Assembly: GCA_947374315.1 (NCBI GenBank) | Contig: CANCBK010000010.1 | Location: 1-42,605, forward strand | Direction: 5' to 3' | Length of the DNA: 42,605 nucleotides | Origin: Burkholderiaceae bacterium | GTDB lineage: Bacteria > Pseudomonadota > Gammaproteobacteria > Burkholderiales > Burkholderiaceae | Shown here: piece by piece, positions 16,201-24,648 of the stretch | Layout: the number at the start of each line of letters is the position of its first letter | Numbering within the stretch: position 1 is the stretch's first letter | Made by a program: the position numbers and the translations under genes | The notes under the pieces: model-generated | The model's database searches: none | Told to the model about the DNA's origin: nothing | The model's input: only the letters and a program-made list of their open reading frames with translations

Positions 16201-16799
16201 CTAATCTGCTCAATCTCATCGCCAAATAGATCAAGGCGATAAGGTAGGCTTGAACCCATCGGGAATAGATCAATTAAGCCACCGCGAACGCTGTATTCAC
16301 CAGGACGCATTACTGCACTCACGGGATCGTAACCCGCTTGCTGTAGTTGCAGTTTTAATGCCACTTCATTGAGCTTGTCACCTTGCCTAAAGAAAAAGGT
16401 GTGGCCTGATAGAAAGTTGGGAGGGCCCAGCCTTTGGAGTGCGGTGGTGATCGGCACCAAGACAATGTCACAGCTGCCATTAAGCAATTCATAAAGTGTC
16501 GCTAAACGCTCAGAGACCAAATCCTGATGGGGGGAAAAATGGTCATACGGCAGAATTTCCCAATCCGGCAACAAACGTGTTTTGAGTTGCGGTGCAAAAG
16601 CAGGGATTTCCTCTAAGAGGCGCTGCGCTTCTTGTGCTTGAGCACAGAAAATTACCATGACTGAAAAATCAGAGCGATAACGTAGGGCGGATTGGGCTAT
16701 TAAAGCGGCATCGGCGGAGCCAACTAGGCCTGAAAAGGTAAAGCGCTGCCCAGCCCGCGGTGCAGGTATAGGGGGTGCTAGTTTTAATGCATCTGACAT
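13257..16799 (-). CDS. mfd: Mfd, transcription-repair coupling factor
   Basis: A 1180-residue ATPase, close to the usual 1150 or so. Domains in order: a UvrB-like N-terminal module (about 1-350, including QRLGPPNFLSG and MRPGEYSVRGGLIDLFP), an RNA-polymerase-interacting domain (about 480-570, after GDPVVHSDHGIGRYQGL), the helicase domains with Walker A GDVGFGKTEVAL (K657) and DEEHRFGVRQKD, the TRG region, and the C-terminal autoinhibitory domain. Mfd pushes stalled RNA polymerase off lesions and recruits UvrA. It starts 23 nt from the chosen ispD start on the opposite strand, so each promoter must lie in or near the other gene. Confidence 0.97.
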   Translation of the reverse strand: MSDALKLAPPIPAPRAGQRFTFSGLVGSADAALIAQSALRYRSDFSVMVIFCAQAQEAQRLLEEIPAFAPQLKTRLLPDWEILPYDHFSPHQDLVSERLATLYELLNGSCDIVLVPITTALQRLGPPNFLSGHTFFFRQGDKLNEVALKLQLQQAGYDPVSAVMRPGEYSVRGGLIDLFPMGSSLPYRLDLFGDEIEQIRAFDPDTQRSLYPVKEVRLLPGHEFPFDDASRTAFRGRWREVFEGDPTRCSIYKDANLGIPSAGIESYLPLFFEESSSVFDYFPRSGDPVWIVSIGDVEESIKSFWKDTLSRYEFLKHDLDRPILPPAELFLDVDQFFSAAKPNARLVLDKEAKEAPQFLAVPDLAVHRRDADPINRLRALVSQEKVRILICSDSTGRKESIRQLFEESNSVAGQNGKPLYPLKPEGFEGIADFIKSDALFGLVAAQLFNGFTWPSENLIVVTEAELFTTTARQRRKGKESESADPDMLFKDLSELKIGDPVVHSDHGIGRYQGLVLLNLAPPKEEPIFEEFLHLVYAKDATLYVPVQQLQMVTRYAGSDPDSAPLHQLGSGQWDKARRKAAQQIRDTAAELLNLYAARAIRKGHAFEFSAHDYAAFAESFGFEETPDQANAIAAVIGDMTSGTPMDRLVCGDVGFGKTEVALRASFVAVMGGKQVAILAPTTLLAEQHVATWKDRFADWPVRIVELSRFKTTKEINAALEAIAKGEADIIIGTHKLLSKETQFANLGLVIVDEEHRFGVRQKDALKALRAEVDILTLTATPIPRTLGMAMEGLREFSIIATAPQKRLAIKTFVRREGDGVIREAVLREIKRGGQVYFLHNEVETIQNRKHALQEIIPEASISVAHGQMHERELESVMREFVTQRTNILLCTTIIETGIDVPTANTIIMHRADKFGLAQLHQLRGRVGRSHHQAYAYLLVPDPEALSKQAQLRLNAIQAMEELGSGFYLAMHDLEIRGAGEVLGDKQSGEIHEIGFQLYTEMLNRAVKSLRSGKEPDLLSPLQATTDVNLGVPALLPNDYCPDVHERLSMYKRFAGTNDFSELMGLREELVDRFGDLPDQAKSFYETHRLRLEMIGFGIKKIDATPASIQIQFIPNPPIDPMKIIQLIQSSKYIQLNGQDKLKVLPQKEKDFEKLEQRLDHIRKILRSLNETAMLKTVQAN

Positions 16800-16822
16800 C
16801 TGGGGTCATTATAGAATCAGGT

Positions 16823-17581
16823 ATGCACTCTGGAATTCAAACTTCGCTGTCCTCACCTCAATGTCATGCTTTGCTACCTACGGCAGGGACAGGATCTAGG
16901 CTTGGCGGAGTTTTGCCAAAGCAGTTCCAGGAATTGGCTGGGAAGCCCATGCTAGCTTATGCCTTAGAGGCCTTTATTAATACCCAAGAGATTGCCTCTA
17001 TCTGGGTGGGTGTGAGCCCTGGTTTTATAGATAACCCGATCTTAACTACGCTTCCGGGTAGATCAACCTCGGTCCAATTTCTACCTAGCGGCGGCCCAAC
17101 TCGCCAAGAGACAGTCAGAAATACCTTGGCAGCAATGCTCGAAGCCGGTATTCCTGGGGATGATTGGGTGCTAGTGCATGATGCTGCCCGCCCAGGTATT
17201 TACCCGGCGTTAATTCAGAAGCTGATCAAAGCAGTGAGCCAGTCGGGCGAGGGTGGTTTATTGGCAATGCCTTTAGCCGATACTTTAAAAGTGGCGGATA
17301 CCAATTCCGCCATTGCTGGCAACCCCACGCGCGCACTGAAAACCATTCCACGCGATCATCTCTGGCAGGCTCAAACCCCGCAGATGTTTGGCTTAAAGCG
17401 TTTGCATGATGCGATTGAAGAGGGTATTCGCCTGGAGGCGGATATAACCGATGAGGCCAGCGCTATGGAGCTTGCCGGGGTTAGCCCCTTATTGGTGGAG
17501 GGGGCAACATGTAACCTCAAGGTTACCCATCCAGCCGATTGGGATTTGATGCAAACCATTTTGCAGACATCAACCAGATAA
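16823..17581 (+). CDS. ispD: IspD, MEP cytidylyltransferase
   Basis: A 252-residue nucleotidyltransferase making CDP-methylerythritol from MEP and CTP in isoprenoid synthesis. Conserved blocks: ALLPTAGTGSRLGGVLPKQF (CTP binding, near residues 12-31), WVLVHDAARPG, LADTLKVAD, LWQAQTPQMF and ITDEASAMELAG. The frame extends upstream to GTG 16775, but that start lies inside mfd and would add 16 residues absent from the family, so ATG 16823 is preferred. The next gene is ispF, 13 nt downstream, the usual pairing. Confidence 0.93.
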   Translation: MHSGIQTSLSSPQCHALLPTAGTGSRLGGVLPKQFQELAGKPMLAYALEAFINTQEIASIWVGVSPGFIDNPILTTLPGRSTSVQFLPSGGPTRQETVRNTLAAMLEAGIPGDDWVLVHDAARPGIYPALIQKLIKAVSQSGEGGLLAMPLADTLKVADTNSAIAGNPTRALKTIPRDHLWQAQTPQMFGLKRLHDAIEEGIRLEADITDEASAMELAGVSPLLVEGATCNLKVTHPADWDLMQTILQTSTR

Positions 17582-17594
17582 TTGACTGAAAAAA

Positions 17595-18116
17595 ATGATC
17601 GATGAGACCTCAATGACCGCAAGCGCTCCCCATATTCCCCAGTTCAGAATCGGTCAAGGCTATGACGTGCATGCATTGGTATCGGGTCGTAAATTGATCT
17701 TGGGTGGCATTCATGTACCTAATGACAAGGGATTATTGGGTCATTCTGATGCCGATGCCTTATTACATGCCTTGACGGATGCCTTGCTCGGCGCAGCAGG
17801 TTTGAACGATATAGGCCAGCTTTTTCCAGACACTGATCCCCAATTTAAGGATATGGATAGTCGCATTTTGCTTAGGGCTGCTTTGCAAAAAATCCAGGCT
17901 GCGGGTTTTCAGGTGGGCAATGTAGATGCGACGATTATTTGCCAAAAGCCCAAATTAGCTAGTTTTTTACCTGACATGGTTCGTAATATTGCCGCCGATT
18001 TGGCGGTTACCCCCAGCCATGTCAACCTCAAGGCTAAGACAAATGAATCCTTGGGGCACCTTGGCCGGGGCGAGGGCATAGCAGTTCAGGCGGTAGCTTT
18101 GCTCTACAAGGTCTAA
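17595..18116 (+). CDS. ispF: IspF, 2-C-methyl-D-erythritol 2,4-cyclodiphosphate synthase
   Basis: A trimeric zinc enzyme forming MEcPP in the MEP pathway. Seen: [12 protein letters not shown] (zinc ligands D and H), [25 protein letters not shown] (third zinc ligand H), [23 protein letters not shown], and [18 protein letters not shown] at the end. It has 173 residues from ATG 17595; the in-frame ATG at 17613 (167 residues) is an alternative. The usual length is about 160, so a few N-terminal residues are extra either way. It is co-directional with ispD. Confidence 0.95.
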   Translation: MIDETSMTASAPHIPQFRIGQGYDVHALVSGRKLILGGIHVPNDKGLLGHSDADALLHALTDALLGAAGLNDIGQLFPDTDPQFKDMDSRILLRAALQKIQAAGFQVGNVDATIICQKPKLASFLPDMVRNIAADLAVTPSHVNLKAKTNESLGHLGRGEGIAVQAVALLYKV

Positions 18117-18198
18117 AAGATCCTCTAAAACCGCCAAGCATTGTAGAATGACGCTCTTTAGAGTGAAGCTTAAGCTCGGTAACGTTTGCGGAAATTCG

Positions 18199-18285
18199 GC
18201 GAGGATGGCGAAATTGGTAGACGCACCAGGTTTAGGTCCTGACGCCAGCAATGGTGTGGGGGTTCGAGTCCCCCTCCTCGCACCA
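18199..18285 (+). tRNA. tRNA-Leu (UAG anticodon)
   Basis: An 87-nt class II tRNA including the encoded CCA. The acceptor GCGAGGA pairs with TCCTCGC, the anticodon loop is TTTAGGT (anticodon TAG, reading CUN codons), there is a long variable arm (CGCC-AGCAAT-GGTG), and the T arm is GGGGG-TTCGAGT-CCCCC. Pair 27-43 is C-A, a mismatch at the end of the anticodon stem. It stands alone between ispF and tig. A -10-like TAGAAT is at 18144-18149. Confidence 0.96.
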
Positions 18286-18342
18286 CAAGATAGCTACTTG
18301 GCTTGGGCTTCACATTATCCGATTTTCATTTAAGAGACGAGA

Positions 18343-19680
18343 ATGGCTGTGCAGATAGAAAATTTAGGTCAGTTAGACCGCAAAGTGACCTTAGAGTTCG
18401 CTCGTGCCGATTTGGCTAAGGCAAGAGAAGCCCGCTTGGTTAAATTGGGTAAGACGATGAAGGCCCCAGGATTCCGTCCAGGCAAAGTGCCTAAGAATAT
18501 GGTTGAAAAGCAATATGGCATGCAAGTGGATTTCGAGCTTCAGTTCGACAAAGCCTCAGAGCTTTTCTACGAGATTGCACAAAAAGAAAAAATCTTATTG
18601 GCTGGTCAGCCACGCCTTGATCCTAAGAGTGAATTAGATGCAGACAAGATTCTTTTTGATGCTTACTTTGAAGTGTTGCCAGAGGTCAAAATTGGTGATT
18701 TCAGCAAAGCAGAAGTCACTCAGTACACGACTGATATCTCTGATGCAGAGATCGATCGTGCTTTAGATGTATTGCGTAAGCAACAAGTTCATTACCACCC
18801 GCGTGGAGAAGCTGGTGAGCATGGCGATGGCGGCGCAAACATGGCTGCTCAAGCTGGCGATCAAGTGGTTATCGATTTCGTAGGCAAGATTGATGGCGTT
18901 GAATTCGCTGGCGGCAAAGCTGAAAACTTTGAATATGTTCTCGGCGAAGGCCGCATGCTTCCCGAATTTGAAGCTGCCACCCTAGGCCTCAAAGCTGGTG
19001 AGAGCAAGACTTTCCCATTAAGCTTCCCAGCTGACTACCACGGTAAAGATGTTGCTGGCAAAACTGCTGATTTCACCATTACCGTTAAGTCGGTGAGCTG
19101 GGCCCATCTTCCTGCAGTGGACGATGCGTTTGCATTATCTTTAGGCGTTACTGAAGGTGGCGTTGCGAAGATGCGCGAAGAAGTTAAAGAGAATTTAGAT
19201 CGCGAAACTAAGCGCCGCATTACCTCCTTGTTAAAGGGTGAGGTAATGGACAAGCTTAATAGCATTTGCGAGCTTGATGCGCCCAAGTCTTTGGTTGCTC
19301 AAGAACAGGAGCGCTTGGTTGAGTCTGCTCGTCAAGACTTAATGCAACGCGGTATTCCAAATGCTAAAGATGCGCCGATTCCTGCGGAGATGTTTGCAGA
19401 ACAAGCGCTTAAGCGTGTTCGTCTCGGTTTAATTTTGAGTGACTTAGTGAAGCAGCAGAATTTAGCTGCGACTGCGGATCAGATTAAGGCTGAGATCGAT
19501 GAGCAAGCCGCCACTTATGAAGATCCAAAAGAAGTGGTGCGTTGGTTCTATAGCAATCCTAGTCGCCTCAAAGATATTGAGAATTTAGTTTTAGAAGATA
19601 ACGTGATTAAGCACTTCACTTCGCAAGCCAAGGTGATTGATAAAGCAGTTACCTTCGAAGAACTCAGCAAACTAAACTAA
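18343..19680 (+). CDS. tig: Trigger factor
   Basis: A 445-residue ribosome-bound chaperone with peptidyl-prolyl isomerase activity. The N-terminal ribosome-binding domain contains the signature [18 protein letters not shown] (residues 42-59). The FKBP-like PPIase domain lies at about 160-250 ([35 protein letters not shown]), followed by the long helical C-terminal domain ending [10 protein letters not shown]. coli Tig is 432 residues. It heads the tig-clpP-clpX-lon cluster, as in many proteobacteria. Confidence 0.97.
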   Translation: MAVQIENLGQLDRKVTLEFARADLAKAREARLVKLGKTMKAPGFRPGKVPKNMVEKQYGMQVDFELQFDKASELFYEIAQKEKILLAGQPRLDPKSELDADKILFDAYFEVLPEVKIGDFSKAEVTQYTTDISDAEIDRALDVLRKQQVHYHPRGEAGEHGDGGANMAAQAGDQVVIDFVGKIDGVEFAGGKAENFEYVLGEGRMLPEFEAATLGLKAGESKTFPLSFPADYHGKDVAGKTADFTITVKSVSWAHLPAVDDAFALSLGVTEGGVAKMREEVKENLDRETKRRITSLLKGEVMDKLNSICELDAPKSLVAQEQERLVESARQDLMQRGIPNAKDAPIPAEMFAEQALKRVRLGLILSDLVKQQNLAATADQIKAEIDEQAATYEDPKEVVRWFYSNPSRLKDIENLVLEDNVIKHFTSQAKVIDKAVTFEELSKLN

Positions 19681-19722
19681 GCGCTAATCAGCTTAAGCAT
19701 TTTTAAATAAAGGTCTGATCAC

Positions 19723-20352
19723 ATGAACCAGAATCATTTCCAATCTGAGAATTTAGAGCCCAAAGGTTTGGGTTTAGTTCCTATGGTCATTGAAACCTCT
19801 GGTCGAGGTGAAAGAGCCTATGACATTTACTCCCGCTTACTCAGGGAGCGTGTTGTCTTCTTGGTTGGCGAGGTAAACGATCAAACTGCAAACTTAGTCA
19901 TTGCCCAGTTGCTGTTCTTGGAAAGTGAAAACCCAGATAAAGAAATTTCTCTGTATATCAACTCTCCAGGCGGTTCTGTTTCAGCTGGCTTAGCTATCTA
20001 CGACACTATGCAATTTATCAAGCCACATGTCAGCACGCTTTGCATGGGCATGGCGGCTAGCATGGGCGCATTCCTTTTGTGTGCTGGTGAAAAAGGTAAG
20101 CGTTATGCATTACCTAATTCCCGCGTGATGATTCATCAGCCATTGGGTGGCGCACGTGGTCAAGCTTCTGATATTGAAATCCAAGCTCGAGAAATTTTGT
20201 ACTTGCGTGAACGCTTGAATAAAATTTTGGCTGACCGTACCGGCCAATCCATCGAAACCATTGCTAAAGATACCGATCGCGACAACTTCATGTCTGCCGA
20301 GCAAGCTCAGCAATACGGCTTGATCGACAAAGTGATCGATAAGCGCCCTTAA
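19723..20352 (+). CDS. clpP: ClpP, ATP-dependent protease proteolytic subunit
   Basis: A 209-residue serine protease that forms a tetradecamer with ClpX or ClpA. Catalytic residues: S113 in [10 protein letters not shown]138 in MIHQPLGG, and about D187 in [12 protein letters not shown]. The substrate-pocket motif [19 protein letters not shown] is intact. A short N-terminal propeptide precedes [10 protein letters not shown]. It follows tig by 42 nt and precedes clpX by 28 nt. Confidence 0.97.
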   Translation: MNQNHFQSENLEPKGLGLVPMVIETSGRGERAYDIYSRLLRERVVFLVGEVNDQTANLVIAQLLFLESENPDKEISLYINSPGGSVSAGLAIYDTMQFIKPHVSTLCMGMAASMGAFLLCAGEKGKRYALPNSRVMIHQPLGGARGQASDIEIQAREILYLRERLNKILADRTGQSIETIAKDTDRDNFMSAEQAQQYGLIDKVIDKRP

Positions 20353-20380
20353 TTCAATTTTCATTACCTACACATCTATT

Positions 20381-21742
20381 TTGAGTGATACCAAATCCAC
20401 TAATAGCACAGACAAAGTTCTGTATTGCTCCTTCTGCGGCAAGAGTCAGCATGAGGTTAAGAAGTTAATTGCAGGGCCCTCTGTATTTATTTGTGATGAG
20501 TGCATCGATTTGTGTACTGACATCATTCAAGAGGAATTCGCTAAGCTCCCCAAGGCCGATGGCGATGATTCTTTGCCAACGCCACATCAAATTCGCGAAA
20601 ACTTGGATCAATACGTCATTGGGCAGGAGCATGCGAAAAAGACTTTAGCTGTGGCGGTATATAACCACTACAAACGCTTACAGTATTTGCCGAAGCCTAA
20701 AAAAGAAAAGCTGGATAAAGACGGTAAGCCTGTAGAGGTCGCCGATAAAAAGCAATCCAAGACCCCTGCCAAAGCAATGGTGGATGGTGTTGAGTTGGCC
20801 AAGAGCAATATCTTGCTAATCGGCCCAACGGGGTCGGGCAAAACATTGTTGGCTCAAACCTTAGCGCGCATGCTGGATGTCCCTTTTGTGATGGCTGATG
20901 CAACCACTTTGACTGAAGCTGGTTATGTTGGTGAAGACGTTGAAAATATTATTCAAAAGCTATTGCAAGCTTGTGACTACGATGTGGAAAAAGCCCAGCG
21001 TGGGATTGTCTATATCGATGAAATCGACAAGATTTCTCGGAAGTCGGATAACCCTTCCATTACCCGTGATGTATCAGGAGAGGGTGTTCAGCAGGCATTA
21101 TTAAAGCTTGTTGAGGGAACGATGGCTTCTGTGCCGCCTCAAGGTGGTCGTAAACATCCAAATCAAGACTTCTTACAGGTTGACACTACCAATATCCTAT
21201 TTATTTGTGGTGGGGCCTTTGATGGCCTCGAGAAGGTCATTCAGCAACGAACTGCAAAAACAGGTATTGGCTTTAACGCTGTCGTCCCTGGTAAAGATGA
21301 TCGCGGAGTAAGCGACTTGCTCGTAGAGGTTGAGCCTGAAGATTTAATCAAATTTGGCTTGATTCCCGAGTTGATTGGCCGTTTGCCTGTATTGGCGACC
21401 TTGGCGCAATTGGATGAGACTGCTTTAATTCAGATTCTGACCGAGCCTAAAAATGCTTTGGTAAAGCAATATCAGGCGCTACTCACAATGGAAGGCTCTG
21501 AACTGGAAGTTCGCGCAGCAGCTTTATCAGCCATTGCCAAGAAAGCGATTGCTCGAAAGACTGGTGCCCGTGGTTTGCGCTCCATCCTTGAGGGCTCTCT
21601 CATGGATGTGATGTACGACTTACCATCTTTGAAGAATGTTCAAAAGGTGGTAATCGATGAAAGCACCATTGCCGATGGTGGCAAGCCCATTTTGGTCTAC
21701 AAGCAGGGCGATGATTCCGCGGAATTGAGCAAAAAAGCCTAA
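20381..21742 (+). CDS. clpX: ClpX, AAA+ unfoldase of ClpXP
   Basis: A 453-residue unfoldase. The N-terminal zinc finger uses C16, C19, C38 and C41 ([22 protein letters not shown]). The AAA+ core has Walker [13 protein letters not shown], Walker [11 protein letters not shown], pore loop [12 protein letters not shown], the ClpP-binding IGF loop (GIGF), and [12 protein letters not shown] in the small domain. The only start giving the family N-terminus is TTG 20381; no in-frame ATG or GTG lies between the preceding stop and the zinc finger, and no clear Shine-Dalgarno precedes it, so it is possibly coupled to clpP translation. Confidence 0.95.
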   Translation: MSDTKSTNSTDKVLYCSFCGKSQHEVKKLIAGPSVFICDECIDLCTDIIQEEFAKLPKADGDDSLPTPHQIRENLDQYVIGQEHAKKTLAVAVYNHYKRLQYLPKPKKEKLDKDGKPVEVADKKQSKTPAKAMVDGVELAKSNILLIGPTGSGKTLLAQTLARMLDVPFVMADATTLTEAGYVGEDVENIIQKLLQACDYDVEKAQRGIVYIDEIDKISRKSDNPSITRDVSGEGVQQALLKLVEGTMASVPPQGGRKHPNQDFLQVDTTNILFICGGAFDGLEKVIQQRTAKTGIGFNAVVPGKDDRGVSDLLVEVEPEDLIKFGLIPELIGRLPVLATLAQLDETALIQILTEPKNALVKQYQALLTMEGSELEVRAAALSAIAKKAIARKTGARGLRSILEGSLMDVMYDLPSLKNVQKVVIDESTIADGGKPILVYKQGDDSAELSKKA

Positions 21743-21800
21743 TTTTTAGGTTTTTTAACTGTTTTCGGTAGTTTTTCGCTCATTTCTGGCATATTTCCCC

Positions 21801-21828
21801 CTTGTTTTTCACAAGGCGGTACCCATAT
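21801..21828 (+). promoter_or_regulatory. Candidate heat-shock (RpoH) promoter for lon
   Basis: CTTGTTT (21801-21807), a 13-nt spacer, then ACCCATAT (21821-21828). This resembles the E. coli sigma-32 pattern CTTGAAA-N11-16-CCCCATNT, with 7 of 8 matches in the -10 element. lon is a known RpoH target in E. coli and relatives. The -35 region also overlaps a small inverted repeat (CCTTGT/ACAAGG). Confidence 0.5.
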
Positions 21829-21855
21829 AGGTTGTATCCTATTCGTAAATAATGT

Positions 21856-21880
21856 CCGCATCTAGTGGTGCGGTATTTTT
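21856..21880 (+). terminator. Terminator-like hairpin in the lon leader
   Basis: CCGCATC (21856-21862) pairs with GGTGCGG (21867-21873), including one T-G pair, around a TAGT tetraloop, and is followed at once by TATTTTT. It has the form of an intrinsic terminator. It lies about 40 nt upstream of the lon ATG and downstream of the candidate promoter at 21801-21828. It could end clpX read-through or attenuate lon. Confidence 0.55.
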
Positions 21881-21920
21881 AGGGATTTTTACGGGATGAC
21901 TATTTTGGAGGATTTGCCCC

Positions 21921-24353
21921 ATGCCTGGCCACTTATTACTACCCTCTGAACCTATTCAACTTCCACTCCTGCCTTTAAGGGACGTGGTGGTGTTTCCGCA
22001 CATGGTGATTCCTTTGTTTGTGGGTCGTCCAAAATCAATCAAAGCGCTGGAAGCGGCCATGGAAACTGGCAAAAATGTGCTTTTAGTCGCCCAAAAGGCC
22101 GCTGCGAAGGATGAGCCTAGCGTTGAAGACCTCTACGAGGTTGGTTGTATCGCCAATATTCTGCAAATGCTCAAGCTCCCGGACGGTACTGTTAAGGTCC
22201 TGGTGGAGGGTGTTCAACGCGCAGATGTCAGTCAGGTTGAGGATAGCCAAGGCTATTTCAGCTGCGAAGCTACTCCAACCTCACTTTCCGCTTTAGATGC
22301 TCACGAGACAGAAGCGTTACGCCGCGCCATCATGGCGCAGTTTGACCAGTATGTAAAACTGAATAAGAAGGTTCCGCAAGAAATTCTGTCTTCCTTGGGC
22401 GGTATAGATGATCCAAGCCGCTTGGCTGATACCATCTGCGCGCATTTGCCCGTGAAGCTGGAGCAGAAACAGAGTCTGCTAGAGATGACTGATGTGGTGC
22501 AACGTCTAGAGAGTCTCTTGGCCGATCTTGAGAGTGAGATTGATATCTTGCAAGTTGAGAAGCGTATTCGTGGACGCGTGAAGCGCCAGATGGAAAAGAG
22601 TCAGCGCGAGTACTACCTCAATGAACAGGTGAAAGCAATTCAGAAAGAATTGGGCGAAGGCGAAGAAGGCGCCGATCTTGAGGAGCTCGAGAAGCGTATC
22701 AAAGCTGCGCGCATGTCAAAAGAGGCTTTGAAAAAAGCGGAATCTGAGTTGAAGAAACTCAAGCTCATGTCGCCGATGTCCGCTGAAGCAACAGTGATTC
22801 GAAATTTTATTGATACCTTAGTGAACCTTCCTTGGAAGAAAAAAACCAAGATCAATAACGATTTGACTAATGCTGAAAAAGTGTTGGATGAAGATCACTA
22901 TGGTCTTGATAAGGTAAAAGAGCGTATTTTGGAATATCTCGCAGTTCAACAGCGTGTGGAGCGTGTGAAGGCACCAATCCTCTGTTTAGTTGGGCCCCCA
23001 GGAGTTGGTAAAACATCTCTCGGTCAATCGATTGCGCGTGCAACTAACCGCAAGTTTGTTCGTATGGCTTTGGGCGGTGTGCGTGATGAATCTGAAATTC
23101 GTGGGCATCGTCGTACCTATATTGGATCTATGCCCGGAAAGATTCTGTCAAGCTTGACTAAGGTCGGGGTACGCAATCCTTTATTTCTGCTGGATGAAGT
23201 CGACAAGATGGGAACAGACTTCCGTGGAGATCCTGCGAGTGCGTTACTTGAGGTGCTAGATCCAGAGCAGAACCACACTTTCCAAGATCATTATGTTGAA
23301 GTTGACTTTGATTTGTCGGATGTGATGTTCGTTGCCACTTCAAACTCTTTGAATATTCCTGGGCCGCTATTGGATCGCCTTGAAATTATCCGGCTTGCCG
23401 GTTACACAGAGGATGAGAAGACCAGTATCGCTATCAATTATTTAATCCCTAAACAGATCAAGAATAATGGCCTCAAGAAGGATGAGTTGAAGATTGAGGA
23501 AAGCGCTGTCCGTAGCATGATTCGCTATTACACCCGTGAAGCTGGTGTGCGTTCTTTGGAGCGAGAAATCAGTAAGATCTGCCGGAAGGTAGTGAAGTTA
23601 CTTCTGCTTAAGAAGGAAGCTGCCCCGGTGATTGTCGATGTCGATAATTTGGAGAAGTTTTTATCCGTTCGTATGTATGACTTTGGTCTTGCAGCGAAGG
23701 AGAACCAAGTTGGACAGGTGACCGGTTTAGCTTGGACTGAAGTGGGTGGCGATCTATTGACGATTGAAGCGGCAGTCATGCCGGGCAAGGGCGTCATTAC
23801 CCGCACTGGCTCTATTGGCGATGTCATGAAAGAGTCGGTTGAGGCAGCGAAAACGGTAGTTCGTTCTAGAGCAAGATCCCTTGGTATTGCTGATGAAGCA
23901 TTTGAGAAGAAAGATATTCATATTCACTTCCCGGATGGCGCTACGCCAAAAGATGGCCCATCAGCTGGTATTGCCATCACTACGGCCTTGGTATCAGTGT
24001 TCACTGGCATTCCGATTCGCTCTGATGTAGCGATGACTGGTGAGATCACCTTGCGTGGTGAAGTACTTCCAATTGGCGGCTTAAAAGAGAAGCTATTGGC
24101 GGCGCATCGCGGCGGTATTAAGTTGGCTTTAATTCCAGAGGAAAACCTCAAGGATTTGATCGATATCCCTGACAACGTCAAGAATGCAATTGAAATCGTC
24201 CCGGTTCGCTGGATTGATAAAGTGCTGGAGCTTGCTTTAGAGCGAAAACCCGTTGCTTTGGCAGATCCAACTCCAGAGGAGCTCGCAAAAAAGGCTGCAG
24301 AAGCTAGTAAAGCTAGCGAAAAAAATTCCCCTGGAGAGGCATTGAAACATTGA
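21921..24353 (+). CDS. lon: Lon, ATP-dependent protease
   Basis: An 810-residue LonA protease. The N-terminal LON substrate-binding domain (IQLPLLPLRDVVVFPHMVIP) is followed by a coiled-coil region (LNEQVKAIQKELGEGEEG), the AAA+ module with Walker A GPPGVGKTSLGQ and LLDEVDKM, and the protease domain with the Ser-Lys dyad S681 (DGPSAGIAI) and K724 (GGLKEKLLAAHRGG). GGAGG (21907-21911) lies 9 nt before ATG 21921. It degrades misfolded and regulatory proteins. The leader carries a heat-shock-type promoter and a hairpin; a compound hairpin follows the gene. Confidence 0.97.
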   Translation: MPGHLLLPSEPIQLPLLPLRDVVVFPHMVIPLFVGRPKSIKALEAAMETGKNVLLVAQKAAAKDEPSVEDLYEVGCIANILQMLKLPDGTVKVLVEGVQRADVSQVEDSQGYFSCEATPTSLSALDAHETEALRRAIMAQFDQYVKLNKKVPQEILSSLGGIDDPSRLADTICAHLPVKLEQKQSLLEMTDVVQRLESLLADLESEIDILQVEKRIRGRVKRQMEKSQREYYLNEQVKAIQKELGEGEEGADLEELEKRIKAARMSKEALKKAESELKKLKLMSPMSAEATVIRNFIDTLVNLPWKKKTKINNDLTNAEKVLDEDHYGLDKVKERILEYLAVQQRVERVKAPILCLVGPPGVGKTSLGQSIARATNRKFVRMALGGVRDESEIRGHRRTYIGSMPGKILSSLTKVGVRNPLFLLDEVDKMGTDFRGDPASALLEVLDPEQNHTFQDHYVEVDFDLSDVMFVATSNSLNIPGPLLDRLEIIRLAGYTEDEKTSIAINYLIPKQIKNNGLKKDELKIEESAVRSMIRYYTREAGVRSLEREISKICRKVVKLLLLKKEAAPVIVDVDNLEKFLSVRMYDFGLAAKENQVGQVTGLAWTEVGGDLLTIEAAVMPGKGVITRTGSIGDVMKESVEAAKTVVRSRARSLGIADEAFEKKDIHIHFPDGATPKDGPSAGIAITTALVSVFTGIPIRSDVAMTGEITLRGEVLPIGGLKEKLLAAHRGGIKLALIPEENLKDLIDIPDNVKNAIEIVPVRWIDKVLELALERKPVALADPTPEELAKKAAEASKASEKNSPGEALKH

Positions 24354-24368
24354 TGTGTAGGGATATTC

Positions 24369-24434
24369 GAGGGATTTTTACTCAAATTGATTCATCAACT
24401 TAAATTCTTTCTGATGAAGAATCCCTCTTTTATT
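24369..24434 (+). terminator. Compound hairpin with T-run after lon
   Basis: Outer arms GAGGGATT (24369-24376) and AATCCCTC (24420-24427) pair perfectly. An inner stem TTCATCA/TGATGAA (24391-24397, 24412-24418) sits within. TTTTATT follows. This reads as the lon terminator just upstream of tRNA-Val. Confidence 0.55.
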
Positions 24435-24470
24435 CCCGCACTAGGTTACAATCTCGACTGTATTAATTTG

Positions 24471-24546
24471 GGGCGCTTAGCTCAGATGGTAGAGCGTCTG
24501 CCTTACACGCAGAATGTCGGCGGTTCGATCCCGTCAGCGCCCACCA
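24471..24546 (+). tRNA. tRNA-Val (UAC anticodon)
   Basis: A 76-nt tRNA with encoded CCA. The acceptor GGGCGCT pairs with AGCGCCC, the anticodon stem-loop is TCTGC-CTTACAC-GCAGA (anticodon TAC), and the T-loop is GTTCGATCC-like. It lies between the lon terminator and the ppiD-like gene. A TACAAT -10-like element is at 24447-24452, with no clear -35. Confidence 0.96.
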
Positions 24547-24648
24547 GTTTCCCAAATCGGATTTATTCCTTATTCAGGCTTTCTAGTTCTTCTAGACTCC
24601 ACGCCTAGTACACTCGCATCATTGACTTCATTTCCTAGCGATTAATCC

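Noticed and set aside
16775..16822. GTG 16775 as the ispD start
   Set aside because: It lies inside mfd and adds 16 residues not found in the IspD family; ATG 16823 is better.
21896..21949. 17-codon ORF overlapping the lon start as a regulatory leader peptide
   Set aside because: No Shine-Dalgarno and no run of regulatory codons; such short ORFs occur by chance.
21881..24381. Shared 12-mer AGGGATTTTTAC before and after lon (21881 and 24370)
   Set aside because: Dozens of matching 12-mers are expected by chance in a window of this size, and there is no other similarity around them.
24387..24608. 73-residue plus-strand ORF
   Set aside because: It runs through the lon terminator and the whole tRNA-Val gene; not a protein gene.
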